36,676 bases of DNA from assembly GCA_036639635.1 (NCBI GenBank), contig JAVWIF010000016.1, positions 1 through 36,676 of the forward strand. The letters run 5' to 3'. This stretch comes from JAVWIF01 sp036639635 (GTDB taxonomy: Bacteria > Bacillota_I > Bacilli_A > Erysipelotrichales > Erysipelotrichaceae). Below, piece after piece: positions 1-8,415 of the stretch. The translations under genes and the position numbers were made by a program. A model generated the notes under the pieces. The model did no database searches, was not told the origin of the DNA, and saw only the letters and a program-made list of their open reading frames with translations. The stretch's first letter is position 1. Every line of letters starts with the position of its first letter.

Positions 1-89
1 CTTAATCTCAAATGTCCTTTATGAACTTTCTGATAATTCAATAACAGTGTCCCTTGTTTTATTATAGTAGCTAGAAGTTTATATAATTC

Positions 90-121
90 AAAAAAAACGA
101 TAAGAATTTCTTCCTATCGTT
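90..121 (-). terminator. Rho-independent terminator after trxB
   Basis: The arms AACGATA (115-121 read on the minus strand) and TATCGTT (96-102) pair. The stem is extended by GAA/TTC with one mismatch around a 4-nt loop, and a run of 8 T follows on the minus strand (90-97). It starts 9 bases after the trxB stop and would end the uvrA-hprK-lgt/ppaX-trxB unit. I see nothing else in bases 1-89. Confidence 0.85.
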
Positions 122-129
122 ATCATTTG

Positions 130-1053
130 TTAAATTCCTTTTATTTCATGGAACGCATGTTGTGCAGCAATCGCTCCATCATTAGTTGCCGTAACTACTT
201 GACGTAATTTTTTTACAATAACATCTCCTGCGCCATAAATCCCTTTAATTCTTGTTTCACAGTTATCATCTACTAGCATATAACCATGTTCATCTAATAT
301 AGGGAGTTCATTAAGGAAGGTAGTGGCTGGATCTAACCCAATATAAGGGAAAATACCATGTGTTGGTATTTCTGTTTGTACACCAGTATCTACATTTTCT
401 ACTACTAAGCCTACTACACGCATACCATCATCTACAACCTTACGTGGTACATGTTTGGTAATTACATGAATTTTAGGATTATCTTCAATAGCTTTTTGAA
501 TAATACTATCCGCACGGAATACATCACGACGAATAATAATATTTACGCGATCTGCAAACTGTGTAATATAATTTGCTTCTTCTAACGCAGAGTTACCTCC
601 ACCTATCACACAAACTTCTTGTCCTCTAAAGAAAGCTCCATCACAAACCGCACAATAAGAAACTCCTCGGCCAATATTCTCTGCTTCACCTGGAATATTC
701 ATCATTCTTTCCATTGTTCCAGTTGCGACAATTATAGCTTTTGCTTCATAAATAGTACCATCTTCACAGATTACTTTTTTATATTCTGTAGCGTCTTCTA
801 CTTTTTTTACATTTCCATAAATGTATTCTGCACCAAAAGTTGTTGAATGTTCAAACATATCCGTTGCAAGTTTTGCACCATTGGTGCCAATGATTCCAGG
901 CCAATTGCTAATTTCTGCAGTTTTTACTAGTTTGCCTCCTGGTGCTCCTACTTCTATCATTCCAGTTTTCAAACCTGCTCTACTTCCATAGATAGCAGCA
1001 CTCATCCCAGCAGGACCTGCTCCTATAATAATTAAATCGTAACGTCGCTCCAT
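130..1053 (-). CDS. trxB: Thioredoxin reductase (NADPH, FAD)
   Basis: A 307-residue low-molecular-weight thioredoxin reductase, which passes electrons from NADPH through FAD to the thioredoxin disulfide in the cytoplasm. The FAD dinucleotide motif GAGPAG is at 11-16, the redox-active CAVC pair at 134-137, the NADPH-domain motif GGGNSALEEA at 151-160 with a downstream RRD, and the C-terminal FAD motif GAGDV followed by LRQVVTATNDGAIAA closes the protein. The length is normal for the family. The start is set by an AGAGGAGG site about 7 bases upstream. The gene overlaps the end of the lgt/ppaX fusion by 22 bases, so the two are translationally coupled. It is the last gene of the uvrA-hprK unit; trxB also lies near hprK-lgt in other Bacillota. 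Confidence 0.96.
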   Translation of the reverse strand: MERRYDLIIIGAGPAGMSAAIYGSRAGLKTGMIEVGAPGGKLVKTAEISNWPGIIGTNGAKLATDMFEHSTTFGAEYIYGNVKKVEDATEYKKVICEDGTIYEAKAIIVATGTMERMMNIPGEAENIGRGVSYCAVCDGAFFRGQEVCVIGGGNSALEEANYITQFADRVNIIIRRDVFRADSIIQKAIEDNPKIHVITKHVPRKVVDDGMRVVGLVVENVDTGVQTEIPTHGIFPYIGLDPATTFLNELPILDEHGYMLVDDNCETRIKGIYGAGDVIVKKLRQVVTATNDGAIAAQHAFHEIKGI

Positions 1054-2504
1054 TCGTGTTCCTCCTCTACTAATCGTAGTAAGTCTTTCATATCTGTAAT
1101 AATAGCACAGGGTTTTTCTTTTTGCATTTCTATTGCTCGATTTTCTTCATAGATAAATGCTACACTAAAAGCTCCCATATTTTTACACGCTTGAATATCT
1201 GTCGGCGCATCTCCTATATATATTACATCATCATGTGAACAATGTAATAATTCACATGCTTTTAAAATTCCCATAGGGTTAGGTTTTGGTTCTTCAACAT
1301 CTTCTCCACCTAAGATTACTTCAAAATAAGGAGCAAGTTGAAATTGTGCTAACCCCATTTTCACGATATCCGTTAACTTATTACTCATAACAGCTAAGGC
1401 ATAGTCATGTTCCTTTAAATACGTTAACGTTTCTTTTACATGTGGTATTTCTTTTATATATTCATCATGATGCTCATGGTTGAATGCTCGATAATAGGCA
1501 ATAATTTCTGGAACTTGCGATACTTCAAAATACTTTGAAAAAGATTGATGAAGCGTAGGTCCTAAAAATGATTGCAGTTCTTCATCACTGATATGGTAGC
1601 CTGGTTTATATTTCTCAAATGTATGAATAAAAGATTTATAAATTAGTTCTTTGGTATCAACTAACGTACCATCCAAATCAAATATAATAGCTGGTTTCTT
1701 TTTCTTAAAGGGAAAGATGTTCTTAAATAAGCGATCCCAAACGCCAAAAATCCCTAATACACCTATTACAATTCCTATGAGTGATATGACTTGCGCAATA
1801 CGTAAAGGTCCTATCATTAATGAATCGCTTCTAAATCCCTCAACGATGAAGCGTACCATTCCATACCAAGTAATATAAGCAAATGCTAAATCACCACGTT
1901 TTTTACGTCCATATTTTTTGTATACAAAAGTAATTAAGACAAAACCAATTAGATTTCCGACACTTTCATATAGAAAAGTAGGTTGTCTAAACTGTCCTTC
2001 AATATACATATTCTCTCGAATAAAAGCTGGCCAATGTGCATAATAATTACCACTAACGACTTGTCCATAAGCTTCTTGGTTAAGGAAGTTTCCCCAACGC
2101 CCGATTGCTTGAGCAATTAATAAGTTAGGAAAGATAACATCTGCTATTCGTAATCCATTGTAACAATGCTTGCGAAAGTATAGTAGACCAAAAATTGTTG
2201 CGGCTATTATCCCTCCGTGAATAGCAAGTCCACCTTCCCAAATATAGAAGGCACTAATGGGGTTTGCGGCATATTGATTGTTCCATTCAAAAATAACATA
2301 ATATAGACGAGCGCCAATAATCGCTATTGGTAACATGTATAAAAAGAAATTTTCAAATATTTCTTCATCATATCCCCATTTTTTAAATTGGCGAATGCAT
2401 AAGTAATAAGTAAGAAATGCTCCGGTTAAAATTAGGATTGCATACCATGTAACATGGAGACTCCCAAAGGTTAACACTGTTTTCATATCTGGAAAAAAAG
2501 TCAT
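1032..2504 (-). CDS. lgt: Fusion: prolipoprotein diacylglyceryl transferase (Lgt) + PpaX-like HAD pyrophosphatase
   Basis: A 490-residue two-part protein. Residues 1 to about 262 are Lgt, the multi-span membrane enzyme that moves diacylglycerol from phosphatidylglycerol to the lipobox cysteine of prolipoproteins. The family signature GRWGNFLNQEAYG is at 135-147, with a conserved His at 96 (GGLAIHGG). After a short basic linker (KKKK, 267-270) comes a HAD-superfamily domain: DLDGT at 276-280 (Asp276, Asp278), SNK at 374-376, Lys407 and GDAPTD at 431-436. Stretches such as ELIYKSFIHTF, FLGPTL and YRAFNHEHHDE resemble, from memory, B. subtilis PpaX, the pyrophosphatase encoded next to hprK-lgt there. 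PpaX removes the PPi released when HprK dephosphorylates P-Ser-HPr. No stop or frameshift separates the parts. The AGGAGG site overlaps the hprK stop codon. The Lgt assignment is very secure; PpaX over another HAD phosphatase is likely. Confidence 0.92.
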   Translation of the reverse strand: MTFFPDMKTVLTFGSLHVTWYAILILTGAFLTYYLCIRQFKKWGYDEEIFENFFLYMLPIAIIGARLYYVIFEWNNQYAANPISAFYIWEGGLAIHGGIIAATIFGLLYFRKHCYNGLRIADVIFPNLLIAQAIGRWGNFLNQEAYGQVVSGNYYAHWPAFIRENMYIEGQFRQPTFLYESVGNLIGFVLITFVYKKYGRKKRGDLAFAYITWYGMVRFIVEGFRSDSLMIGPLRIAQVISLIGIVIGVLGIFGVWDRLFKNIFPFKKKKPAIIFDLDGTLVDTKELIYKSFIHTFEKYKPGYHISDEELQSFLGPTLHQSFSKYFEVSQVPEIIAYYRAFNHEHHDEYIKEIPHVKETLTYLKEHDYALAVMSNKLTDIVKMGLAQFQLAPYFEVILGGEDVEEPKPNPMGILKACELLHCSHDDVIYIGDAPTDIQACKNMGAFSVAFIYEENRAIEMQKEKPCAIITDMKDLLRLVEEEHEWSDVTI

Positions 2505-2513
2505 AGTAGCCTC

Positions 2514-3458
2514 CTATTGTTCGTTTCTATTTTTCTCTATATAATCTAATACACGTTGTTCAAATTCTTTTGCACTATCTAATCCCATTTCATTTAACAT
2601 ATAATTGGATACTGCTGATTCAATAATAACAGCCATTGATCGACCTTCTCTTACAGGTACCACAATTTTTGGAATGTCGATTCCTAATATATTTTCATGT
2701 TTTTTATCTTCAATGCCAACGCGATCATAATCTTGATCTGGTTTCCACATTTCTAGATTTACTTGAAAGTCAATTTCGGTTTTTGGTAAGACGGAGTTTA
2801 CCCCAAACATTCTTGATACATTAATGATTCCAATACCTCTGATTTCTAGCATTTCTTTTAATAATTCAGGGGCTTTACCAATAATCTTATTATGAATACG
2901 ATAACAATCCACTCGATCATCAGCAACTAATAAATGTCCTCGTTTAATAAGTTCTAAAGCAATTTCACTTTTTCCCATTCCACTTTCTCCACGAATCATA
3001 ACGCCTTTTCCATAAATAGATAAAAGACCTCCGTGAATGCTTTGACTGGTTGCTAATTGCTCATCTAAGTAAGATACCATATCAACAATTAAACGATAAG
3101 TAGGTGAGTTAGAAAGAAAAATTGGAAAGTTTTTACGTTTTGCACATCGTTTTAATATGGGGGGACACATATGTCCTTTGGTAATAATTAATGCAGGTGT
3201 TGCCTCACTCGTTATAAAATCAAATGACTTACGTTGTTTTGCATCACTCATTGTTGCTATATAAGCAATTTCTTTGTCTCCTAAAATAACAATTCTTTTC
3301 ACTTGTGAATTTTCGAAATAGCCTGCTAATTCAAGTCCTGGGCGATTGGTATCCGCAATTACTATTGGACGATCCAAACTCTTAATATTGCCACTAATTT
3401 GTTCAAAATCAAAGGCATCAATCAATGCCTTGACTTTTACACTGTGTTCGTCTTCCAT
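2514..3458 (-). CDS. hprK: HPr kinase/phosphorylase
   Basis: A 314-residue bifunctional enzyme that phosphorylates HPr on Ser46 and removes the phosphate by phosphorolysis, giving PPi. It is the sensor of carbon catabolite control in Bacillota. The Walker A motif GESGMGKS is at 157-164, catalytic acidic residues are in ADDRVD at 179-184, and the HprK signature LEIRGIGIIN is at 204-213. The N-terminal half matches the variable HprK N-terminal domain, and the length is normal (about 310). The start has an AAAGGA site 7 bases upstream. It lies 4 bases after uvrA, and its stop overlaps the lgt/ppaX ribosome binding site, so all are one transcript. Its substrate HPr is encoded at 27269-27535 in this same window. 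Confidence 0.97.
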   Translation of the reverse strand: MEDEHSVKVKALIDAFDFEQISGNIKSLDRPIVIADTNRPGLELAGYFENSQVKRIVILGDKEIAYIATMSDAKQRKSFDFITSEATPALIITKGHMCPPILKRCAKRKNFPIFLSNSPTYRLIVDMVSYLDEQLATSQSIHGGLLSIYGKGVMIRGESGMGKSEIALELIKRGHLLVADDRVDCYRIHNKIIGKAPELLKEMLEIRGIGIINVSRMFGVNSVLPKTEIDFQVNLEMWKPDQDYDRVGIEDKKHENILGIDIPKIVVPVREGRSMAVIIESAVSNYMLNEMGLDSAKEFEQRVLDYIEKNRNEQ

Positions 3459-3462
3459 CTTT

Positions 3463-6285
3463 TCATCCTTTCTTAAGGACTTTCTTTAAATACTGTCCTG
3501 TGTAGCTTTCTTCTATTTTAATGATATCTTCAGGTGTTCCACAAGCGATAATCGTTCCACCCTCATCTCCACCTTCAGGTCCCATATCAATTACATAGTC
3601 CGCACATTTAATAACGTCTAAGTTATGTTCAATAACAATCACACTATCTCCATTGTCAACAATGCGTTGTAACACTTCTAATAACTTCTTTACATCGTGC
3701 GTATGTAATCCTGTGGTTGGTTCATCTAATACAAACAATGTCTTACCAGTAGCTTTACGTTGTAATTCACTAGCAAGTTTCACTCGTTGTGCTTCTCCTC
3801 CTGAAAGGCTAGTAGCACTTTGTCCTAACTTAATATAACCTAATCCAACATCTTTCAATGTTTGTAATTTATGTTTAATCTTATGTAAGTTAGAAAAGAA
3901 TTCAATACTTTCTTCCACACTCATTTCTAATATATCATAAATGCTTTTTCCTTTATAGGTAACTTGTAAAGTTTCATCATTGTAACGTTTTCCACCACAT
4001 TCTTCACAAGGTACATAAACATCTGGCAAGAAATGCATTGAAATCCGTAAGATTCCATCTCCTTGACAAGCTTCACAACGTCCTCCTTTTACATTAAAAG
4101 AGAAACGTCCTTTATCATATCCTCGCATCTTTGCTTCTGGTGTTTGGGTAAATAAATCACGTATATCATCAAATACTCCAGTATATGTAGCAGGATTACT
4201 ACGTGGTGTACGTCCGATTGGATCTTGTGAGATATCGATAATTTTATCGATATTGGTAATGCCTTTTATCTTCTTATGGGCGCCTGGTTTCATACGAACT
4301 CTTCCAAGTGCTTGCATAATACCTTTCGATAAGACTTCATTTACTAAAGAAGATTTACCACTTCCACTAACTCCAGTAACAACCACAAATGTTCCCAATG
4401 GAAATTTAGCATTTACATCTTTTAAATTATTTTCACTGGCGCCTACAATTTCTAATTTCTTTCCATTGCCTTTTCTTCTTTTTTCTGGAATATCAATCTT
4501 TTTAACCCCACTTAAATATTGTCCTGTTAAAGAATTTGGATTTGCCATGACTTCTTCTGGTGTTCCTTGTGCTACGACATGTCCACCATGTGCTCCTGCC
4601 CCGGGGCCAATATCAATAATATAATCACTAGCACGCATTGTATCTTCATCATGTTCTACAACAATCAACGAGTTTCCTAAGTCTCTCATATTCTTTAAAG
4701 TACCAATTAAACGATCGTTATCACGTTGATGTAAACCAATACTTGGTTCATCTAATACGTATAATACCCCGCTTAAGTGTGAACCAATCTGTGTTGCTAA
4801 GCGGATACGTTGTGCCTCTCCTCCAGATAAAGTTCCTGCAATACGATCCAACGTTAAATATCCTAGACCAACATTGCTTAAAAATGATAAGCGTTCACTA
4901 ATTTCTTTGACGACTAGTTTAGCAATTTCTTCTTGTTGCTTTGTTAATTGTAATTCTTTCATAAACACAATGGCTTGTTTTACTGACATTGTTGTCCATT
5001 CATTAATATTAATATTACCTACTTTTACACTTAATGCTTGTTCATTCAATCTTCTACCAGAACACGTTGGGCAAGGTGCTTCTGCTAAGAATGTGGCATA
5101 CCACTCTCTAGACATTGTTGAACTAGTTTCCATATAACGCCGCTCTATTAACGTACAAACCCCTTCTATGAATTCGGTCTTCTTTATGATGTTTCCACTT
5201 CTACTTGCTAATTGATAAGTGATTAAATCTTTAGAACCATATAATAAGATATCTAATTCCGTCTTTTTAAGCTCTTTAATTGGTTTATTTATATCGATAT
5301 TATAGTACTCTAATAAAGCATTAAATTTTTGCCATTCTAAGTTTTCTGTTCCAACAATATTTTTATAATAAATAATACCACCTTTGCGTATCGATTTCGT
5401 TCGATCAGGAATTAAATAATCTACATCTACTTTTTGGGTAATCCCCAATCCTTTACATTCATCACAAGCCCCAAAAGGCGCATTAAATGAAAACAATCTT
5501 GGTTCTAACTTAGGAATAGAAAATCCACAGTATTTACATGAGTAATTACTAGAGAATAGAATTTCTTCTTTATCATAAGCCACGATAGCCATTCCATCAC
5601 TTAACTTTAACGCAGTTTCTAAAGAATCATGAATGCGTGAGCGATCTTCACTTTTCACAATACGATCCACAATTACATCAATATCATGCTTTTTATTTTT
5701 TTCTAATACTTCTATATCTTCTAAGAGCTTTAATTCTCCATCCACACGAATACGAATATAACCTTCTTTACGTAATGTTTCAAGAAAATCTTTATGGCTT
5801 CCTTTTTTACCTTTCATAACTGGAGATAGTATTTGTATTCTTGTCTTATCTTCTAGTTCCATTACTCTATCCACCATTTGTTTAATGGTTTGTGAACTAA
5901 TTGGTTCATTATGTATTGGACATACAGGTATTCCAATACGTGCAAACATCAGTCTTAAATAATCATATATTTCAGTTACTGTACCCACTGTGGAGCGTGG
6001 ATTCTTACTTGTTGTTTTTTGATCAATAGAAATAGCAGGTGACAATCCCTCAATAGAATCGACATCTGGTTTTTCACTATTTCCTAAAAACTGTCTAGCA
6101 TATGCACTTAATGATTCTACGTATCGTCTTTGTCCTTCTGCATAGATTGTATCAAATGCTAAGGAAGTCTTTCCAGACCCAGATACGCCTGTCATAATAA
6201 CAAAACGGTCTCTTGGTATTTTTATATCTATGTTTTTTAAATTATTTTCTCGTGCACCTTTTATATCAATAAACTCATGGCTCAT
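3463..6285 (-). CDS. uvrA: Excinuclease ABC subunit A
   Basis: A 940-residue damage-recognition ATPase of nucleotide excision repair, acting as a dimer that loads UvrB on damaged DNA. It holds two ABC modules. The first has Walker A GVSGSGKT at 33-40 and signature LSGGEAQRI from 486; the second has Walker A GVSGSGKS at 638-645 and signature LSGGEAQRV from about 827. Both zinc-finger cysteine clusters are present (CKYC...CDEC in the first half; CEAC...CEEC in the second). The length is typical. A strong GGAGGT site sits 8 bases before the ATG. It is the first gene of the uvrA-hprK-lgt/ppaX-trxB unit. Its partner uvrB is at 31490-33466, about 25 kb away, rather than adjacent. Confidence 0.98.
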   Translation of the reverse strand: MSHEFIDIKGARENNLKNIDIKIPRDRFVIMTGVSGSGKTSLAFDTIYAEGQRRYVESLSAYARQFLGNSEKPDVDSIEGLSPAISIDQKTTSKNPRSTVGTVTEIYDYLRLMFARIGIPVCPIHNEPISSQTIKQMVDRVMELEDKTRIQILSPVMKGKKGSHKDFLETLRKEGYIRIRVDGELKLLEDIEVLEKNKKHDIDVIVDRIVKSEDRSRIHDSLETALKLSDGMAIVAYDKEEILFSSNYSCKYCGFSIPKLEPRLFSFNAPFGACDECKGLGITQKVDVDYLIPDRTKSIRKGGIIYYKNIVGTENLEWQKFNALLEYYNIDINKPIKELKKTELDILLYGSKDLITYQLASRSGNIIKKTEFIEGVCTLIERRYMETSSTMSREWYATFLAEAPCPTCSGRRLNEQALSVKVGNININEWTTMSVKQAIVFMKELQLTKQQEEIAKLVVKEISERLSFLSNVGLGYLTLDRIAGTLSGGEAQRIRLATQIGSHLSGVLYVLDEPSIGLHQRDNDRLIGTLKNMRDLGNSLIVVEHDEDTMRASDYIIDIGPGAGAHGGHVVAQGTPEEVMANPNSLTGQYLSGVKKIDIPEKRRKGNGKKLEIVGASENNLKDVNAKFPLGTFVVVTGVSGSGKSSLVNEVLSKGIMQALGRVRMKPGAHKKIKGITNIDKIIDISQDPIGRTPRSNPATYTGVFDDIRDLFTQTPEAKMRGYDKGRFSFNVKGGRCEACQGDGILRISMHFLPDVYVPCEECGGKRYNDETLQVTYKGKSIYDILEMSVEESIEFFSNLHKIKHKLQTLKDVGLGYIKLGQSATSLSGGEAQRVKLASELQRKATGKTLFVLDEPTTGLHTHDVKKLLEVLQRIVDNGDSVIVIEHNLDVIKCADYVIDMGPEGGDEGGTIIACGTPEDIIKIEESYTGQYLKKVLKKG

Positions 6286-6311
6286 TTATATTACCTCCAA
6301 ACTACCACTAT

Positions 6312-6340
6312 ATTATACATTAGTATTCCCCAAATACCTA
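6312..6340 (-). promoter_or_regulatory. Putative sigma-A promoter of uvrA operon
   Basis: A perfect -10 hexamer TATAAT lies at 6312-6317 on the minus strand, 27 bases before the uvrA start. The -35 position at 17-base spacing (TAGGTA, 6335-6340) is a poor match, so the -10 box carries the call. Confidence 0.5.
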
Positions 6341-6381
6341 TTTTTTCGCATCATTTCACACGATTTTTTCATGCTTTTCAA

Positions 6382-6410
6382 AAACAATCCACACAGTGTG
6401 CGGATTGTTT
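6382..6410 (-). terminator. Terminator after first degV gene
   Basis: A 9-bp stem (AAACAATCC paired with GGATTGTTT), extended by CAC/GTG across one mismatch around a tiny loop, begins 5 bases after the degV stop and runs into a short T tract on the minus strand. It separates this gene from the uvrA promoter. Confidence 0.75.
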
Positions 6411-6414
6411 AGGG

Positions 6415-7269
6415 TTATTCTTTTATCTGTTTAAAATATTGAATTGCTTGACATCCTCGTCCTGTATGAACGCCTACTACACTTACTAGTTTAATTCGAT
6501 TATGACTAGCATTAGGAAAGGCTGTTTTCACTTTATCCATAAACACCTGAGCATTTTCTTCATCATCGGCATCCGCAATTGTAATCATATAAGAATCATC
6601 TACTTGATCATTTTTCATGATTTCAATTACATTATCCATGGCTTTATGCATTGTTCTCACTTTATCTACAACATCAATTTTACCAAGCGTTTCCTTATTT
6701 ATTTTAAGAATTGGTTTAATTTTCAATAATCCTCCTAGCGTTGCTGCTAAAGGAGTTAGGCGACCACCGCGTTTTAAATGTTGTAAATCATTAGGAATTA
6801 ACAATGTATTCGTAGTATCTACAATTCGTTCTAATACTTCTTTAATACTAGCTATATCCTTACCTTGTTCATGAAGTGATAAGGCTAGTGTAATCATATA
6901 CTCTTGAACAACGGCAGTTACATGACAATCAACATATTCAAAAGGTATTTCCATCTCTTTCGCACATATTTGCATGGCATTGATTGTCCCACTTAATCCA
7001 GAACAAATGGGAACTGCAAAAATCATTTCATAGCCTTCTTCTTTTAAATTTTTAAACAATTGGGTAATCATCCCTAAAGAGGGTAGTGATGTAGAAAGCA
7101 TTTTACCTTCTCTCATCAACCCATATATTTCATCAAGACTTAACTCTTCTAAATCCTGATAATTTTTTTGTTCATAACTTACTTGTAAAGGAACACTAAA
7201 AATGCCTTCTTTTTTTAATTCTGCTACATTTTTACCTGTCCCACTATCACTAATAAATGCAATTTTCAT
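6415..7269 (-). CDS. DegV/FakB family fatty-acid-binding protein (copy 1)
   Basis: A 284-residue DegV-family protein. Members studied as FakB hold a fatty acid so that the kinase FakA can phosphorylate its carboxylate for use in membrane lipid synthesis. The N-terminal SDSGTG is at 7-12, the ligand-headgroup motif STSLP at 59-63, CSGLSGT at 89-95 and LKRGGRLT at 165-172. An upstream in-frame ATG at 7284 is rejected because the GGAGGT ribosome binding site lies immediately after it and sits 7 bases before the ATG at 7269; MKIAF is also the usual family N-terminus. It aligns without gaps to the next gene (7353-8213) over the first 180 residues, so the two are tandem paralogues. No FakA is in the window. 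The bound lipid cannot be read from sequence. Confidence 0.9.
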   Translation of the reverse strand: MKIAFISDSGTGKNVAELKKEGIFSVPLQVSYEQKNYQDLEELSLDEIYGLMREGKMLSTSLPSLGMITQLFKNLKEEGYEMIFAVPICSGLSGTINAMQICAKEMEIPFEYVDCHVTAVVQEYMITLALSLHEQGKDIASIKEVLERIVDTTNTLLIPNDLQHLKRGGRLTPLAATLGGLLKIKPILKINKETLGKIDVVDKVRTMHKAMDNVIEIMKNDQVDDSYMITIADADDEENAQVFMDKVKTAFPNASHNRIKLVSVVGVHTGRGCQAIQYFKQIKE

Positions 7270-7295
7270 CTTGCTTACCTCCATTAATATATTTT

Positions 7296-7301
7296 ATTAT
7301 A
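7296..7301 (-). promoter_or_regulatory. Putative -10 box for first degV gene
   Basis: A perfect TATAAT on the minus strand lies 26 bases before the ATG at 7269. The expected -35 position falls in the A/T-rich tail of the preceding terminator and has no clear hexamer. Confidence 0.4.
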
Positions 7302-7312
7302 CCTCATTTTTT

Positions 7313-7347
7313 AAAAAGAAAAAAGATATCAATTACGATATCATTTT
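7313..7347 (-). terminator. Terminator after second degV gene
   Basis: The minus strand carries AAAA, one mismatch, GATATC, a 6-base loop, GATATC and then a T-rich tract (CTTTTTTCTTTTT). It lies a few bases after the stop at 7353, so each degV gene appears to be its own transcription unit. Confidence 0.7.
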
Positions 7348-7352
7348 ATTAT

Positions 7353-8213
7353 CTATTCAACACCTTTTACTTTTTTAATATATTGAATACCTTGGCAACC
7401 AAGGCCTGTATGTGCTGAAATAACTGCTCCTATATAGCCATAAACCAAATTAACGCCAGGGAAAGTAGTTTCAACAACTTCTTTTAGTTTTAAGCCTTCT
7501 TCCTCTGTTCCACTATGTAAAGCCGTTAACATATAAGTATCATCTATATTCGCACTTGAAAAAGTATTTACGGCTTTTTGACGTGCTTTTGTCATTGTTC
7601 TTACCTTATCAAATACATCAATTTTACCATTACTAGTGCCATCTAAACGTAAGATTGGTTTAATCTTTAATAAACCACCTAGCGCGGCAGCTAGTGGTGT
7701 TAATCTTCCCCCACGTTTTAAATGTTGTAAATCATTAGGGATAATTAACGTTTCACTTTGTTTTACACTATCTTCTAAACGTTTTACTATTTCGGTTGCT
7801 TCTAGGCCTTGATTGACTAAGTCTATAGCACATAATGTTAAATATCTTTGGACATTACATGTTGTATAAGTTTCTATCACATGAAGTACAATACCTATTT
7901 GTTTAGCAATCGCTTGCATGATAGAAGACGTTGAAGATAAACCTGATGTTAAAGGTACTGCAATAATTTCCTCGTATCCATCATTTTTTAATTGATGAAA
8001 CAATTCTTCAATAATACCCATTGGTGGCATTGAAGTAGTTGGCATTTCGCCGTTTCTTAAGTATTCAAAAATTTCCTCAACTGTAATGTTTTCTCCATCT
8101 AAATACATCTCATCTTTGATGATAATCTGCAAAGGGAGATAAAAGATTCCTTTTTCATTTGCTTCTATTTTTGTCAATCCACTTCCACTATCTGTAACAA
8201 CTGCGATTTTCAT
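7353..8213 (-). CDS. DegV/FakB family fatty-acid-binding protein (copy 2)
   Basis: A 286-residue paralogue of the preceding DegV protein, with SDSG replaced by TDSGSG at 7-12, TTSMP at 59-63, TSGLSST at 89-95 and LKRGGRLT at 165-172. Family members bind a fatty acid in a deep pocket and present it to the kinase FakA. Differences around the pocket (SLPSLG against SMPPMG, SGLSGTI against SGLSSTS) suggest that the two copies may prefer different acyl chains, as FakB1 and FakB2 do in other species; this is inference. The start has AAGGAGC 7 bases upstream. Unlike copy 1, it has a long leader (about 165 bases) and a near-consensus promoter overlapped by a FabT-like palindrome. Confidence 0.9.
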   Translation of the reverse strand: MKIAVVTDSGSGLTKIEANEKGIFYLPLQIIIKDEMYLDGENITVEEIFEYLRNGEMPTTSMPPMGIIEELFHQLKNDGYEEIIAVPLTSGLSSTSSIMQAIAKQIGIVLHVIETYTTCNVQRYLTLCAIDLVNQGLEATEIVKRLEDSVKQSETLIIPNDLQHLKRGGRLTPLAAALGGLLKIKPILRLDGTSNGKIDVFDKVRTMTKARQKAVNTFSSANIDDTYMLTALHSGTEEEGLKLKEVVETTFPGVNLVYGYIGAVISAHTGLGCQGIQYIKKVKGVE

Positions 8214-8314
8214 AGTATTCGCTCCTTTTCGTATTTCTTAAGCCTTACCTTCTTTTCTTCTTATAAAGTGTTGCTATAGACACAATAAATATTTCCCTTA
8301 TCGTATCATATTTT

Positions 8315-8344
8315 AATGTAGACGTCTAAATTCTTTCCTACATT
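8315..8344 (-). other. Inverted repeat in degV leader
   Basis: The 7-bp arms AATGTAG (8315-8321 on the plus strand) and CTACATT (8338-8344) are separated by 16 bases. They lie inside the predicted 5' untranslated leader of the second degV gene and could form an RNA hairpin. No T tract follows, so it is not a terminator. It matches no riboswitch class I recognise. Confidence 0.4.
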
Positions 8345-8360
8345 TTGTATTTACAATCAT

Positions 8361-8384
8361 AACAGATATCTAAAATATCCTGTT
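8361..8384. other. Inverted repeat at the predicted degV transcription start
   Basis: AACAGATAT and ATATCCTGTT are 9-bp arms with one bulged base and a short loop. The repeat starts within a few bases of the -10 box at 8387-8392, so it spans the expected transcription start. It could be an operator or the first hairpin of the transcript. Confidence 0.35.
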
Positions 8385-8386
8385 AT

Positions 8387-8414
8387 ATTATATCAATTTT
8401 TGTTTGAATGTCAA
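8387..8414 (-). promoter_or_regulatory. Sigma-A promoter of second degV gene
   Basis: The consensus -35 TTGACA (8409-8414) and consensus -10 TATAAT (8387-8392) are 16 bases apart on the minus strand. This is the best-matching promoter in the window. Transcription would start near 8380, leaving a leader of about 165 bases. Confidence 0.75.
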
Positions 8415-8415
8415 A
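8406..8415. promoter_or_regulatory. FabT-like palindrome on the -35 box (core)
   Basis: The 15-base palindrome GTTTGACATTCAAAC (minus strand, about 8402-8416) has the form TTTGA-N3-TCAAA, the core of the operator of FabT, the MarR-family regulator of fatty acid synthesis in streptococci and lactococci. It covers the -35 box at 8409-8414, so a bound repressor would block RNA polymerase. No FabT gene is in the window, so the regulator's identity is inferred from the site and from the lipid role of the gene. Confidence 0.45.

Noticed and set aside
4253..4624. A 123-codon plus-strand open frame inside uvrA
   Set aside because: It is antisense to the conserved second ABC module of uvrA. Other plus-strand frames in the window are likewise antisense to secure genes and lack ribosome binding sites and family motifs.
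8315..8328. Possible cre site around GACGTC in the degV leader
   Set aside because: It has three mismatches to the cre consensus, including conserved positions, and its symmetry is explained by the hairpin arm.
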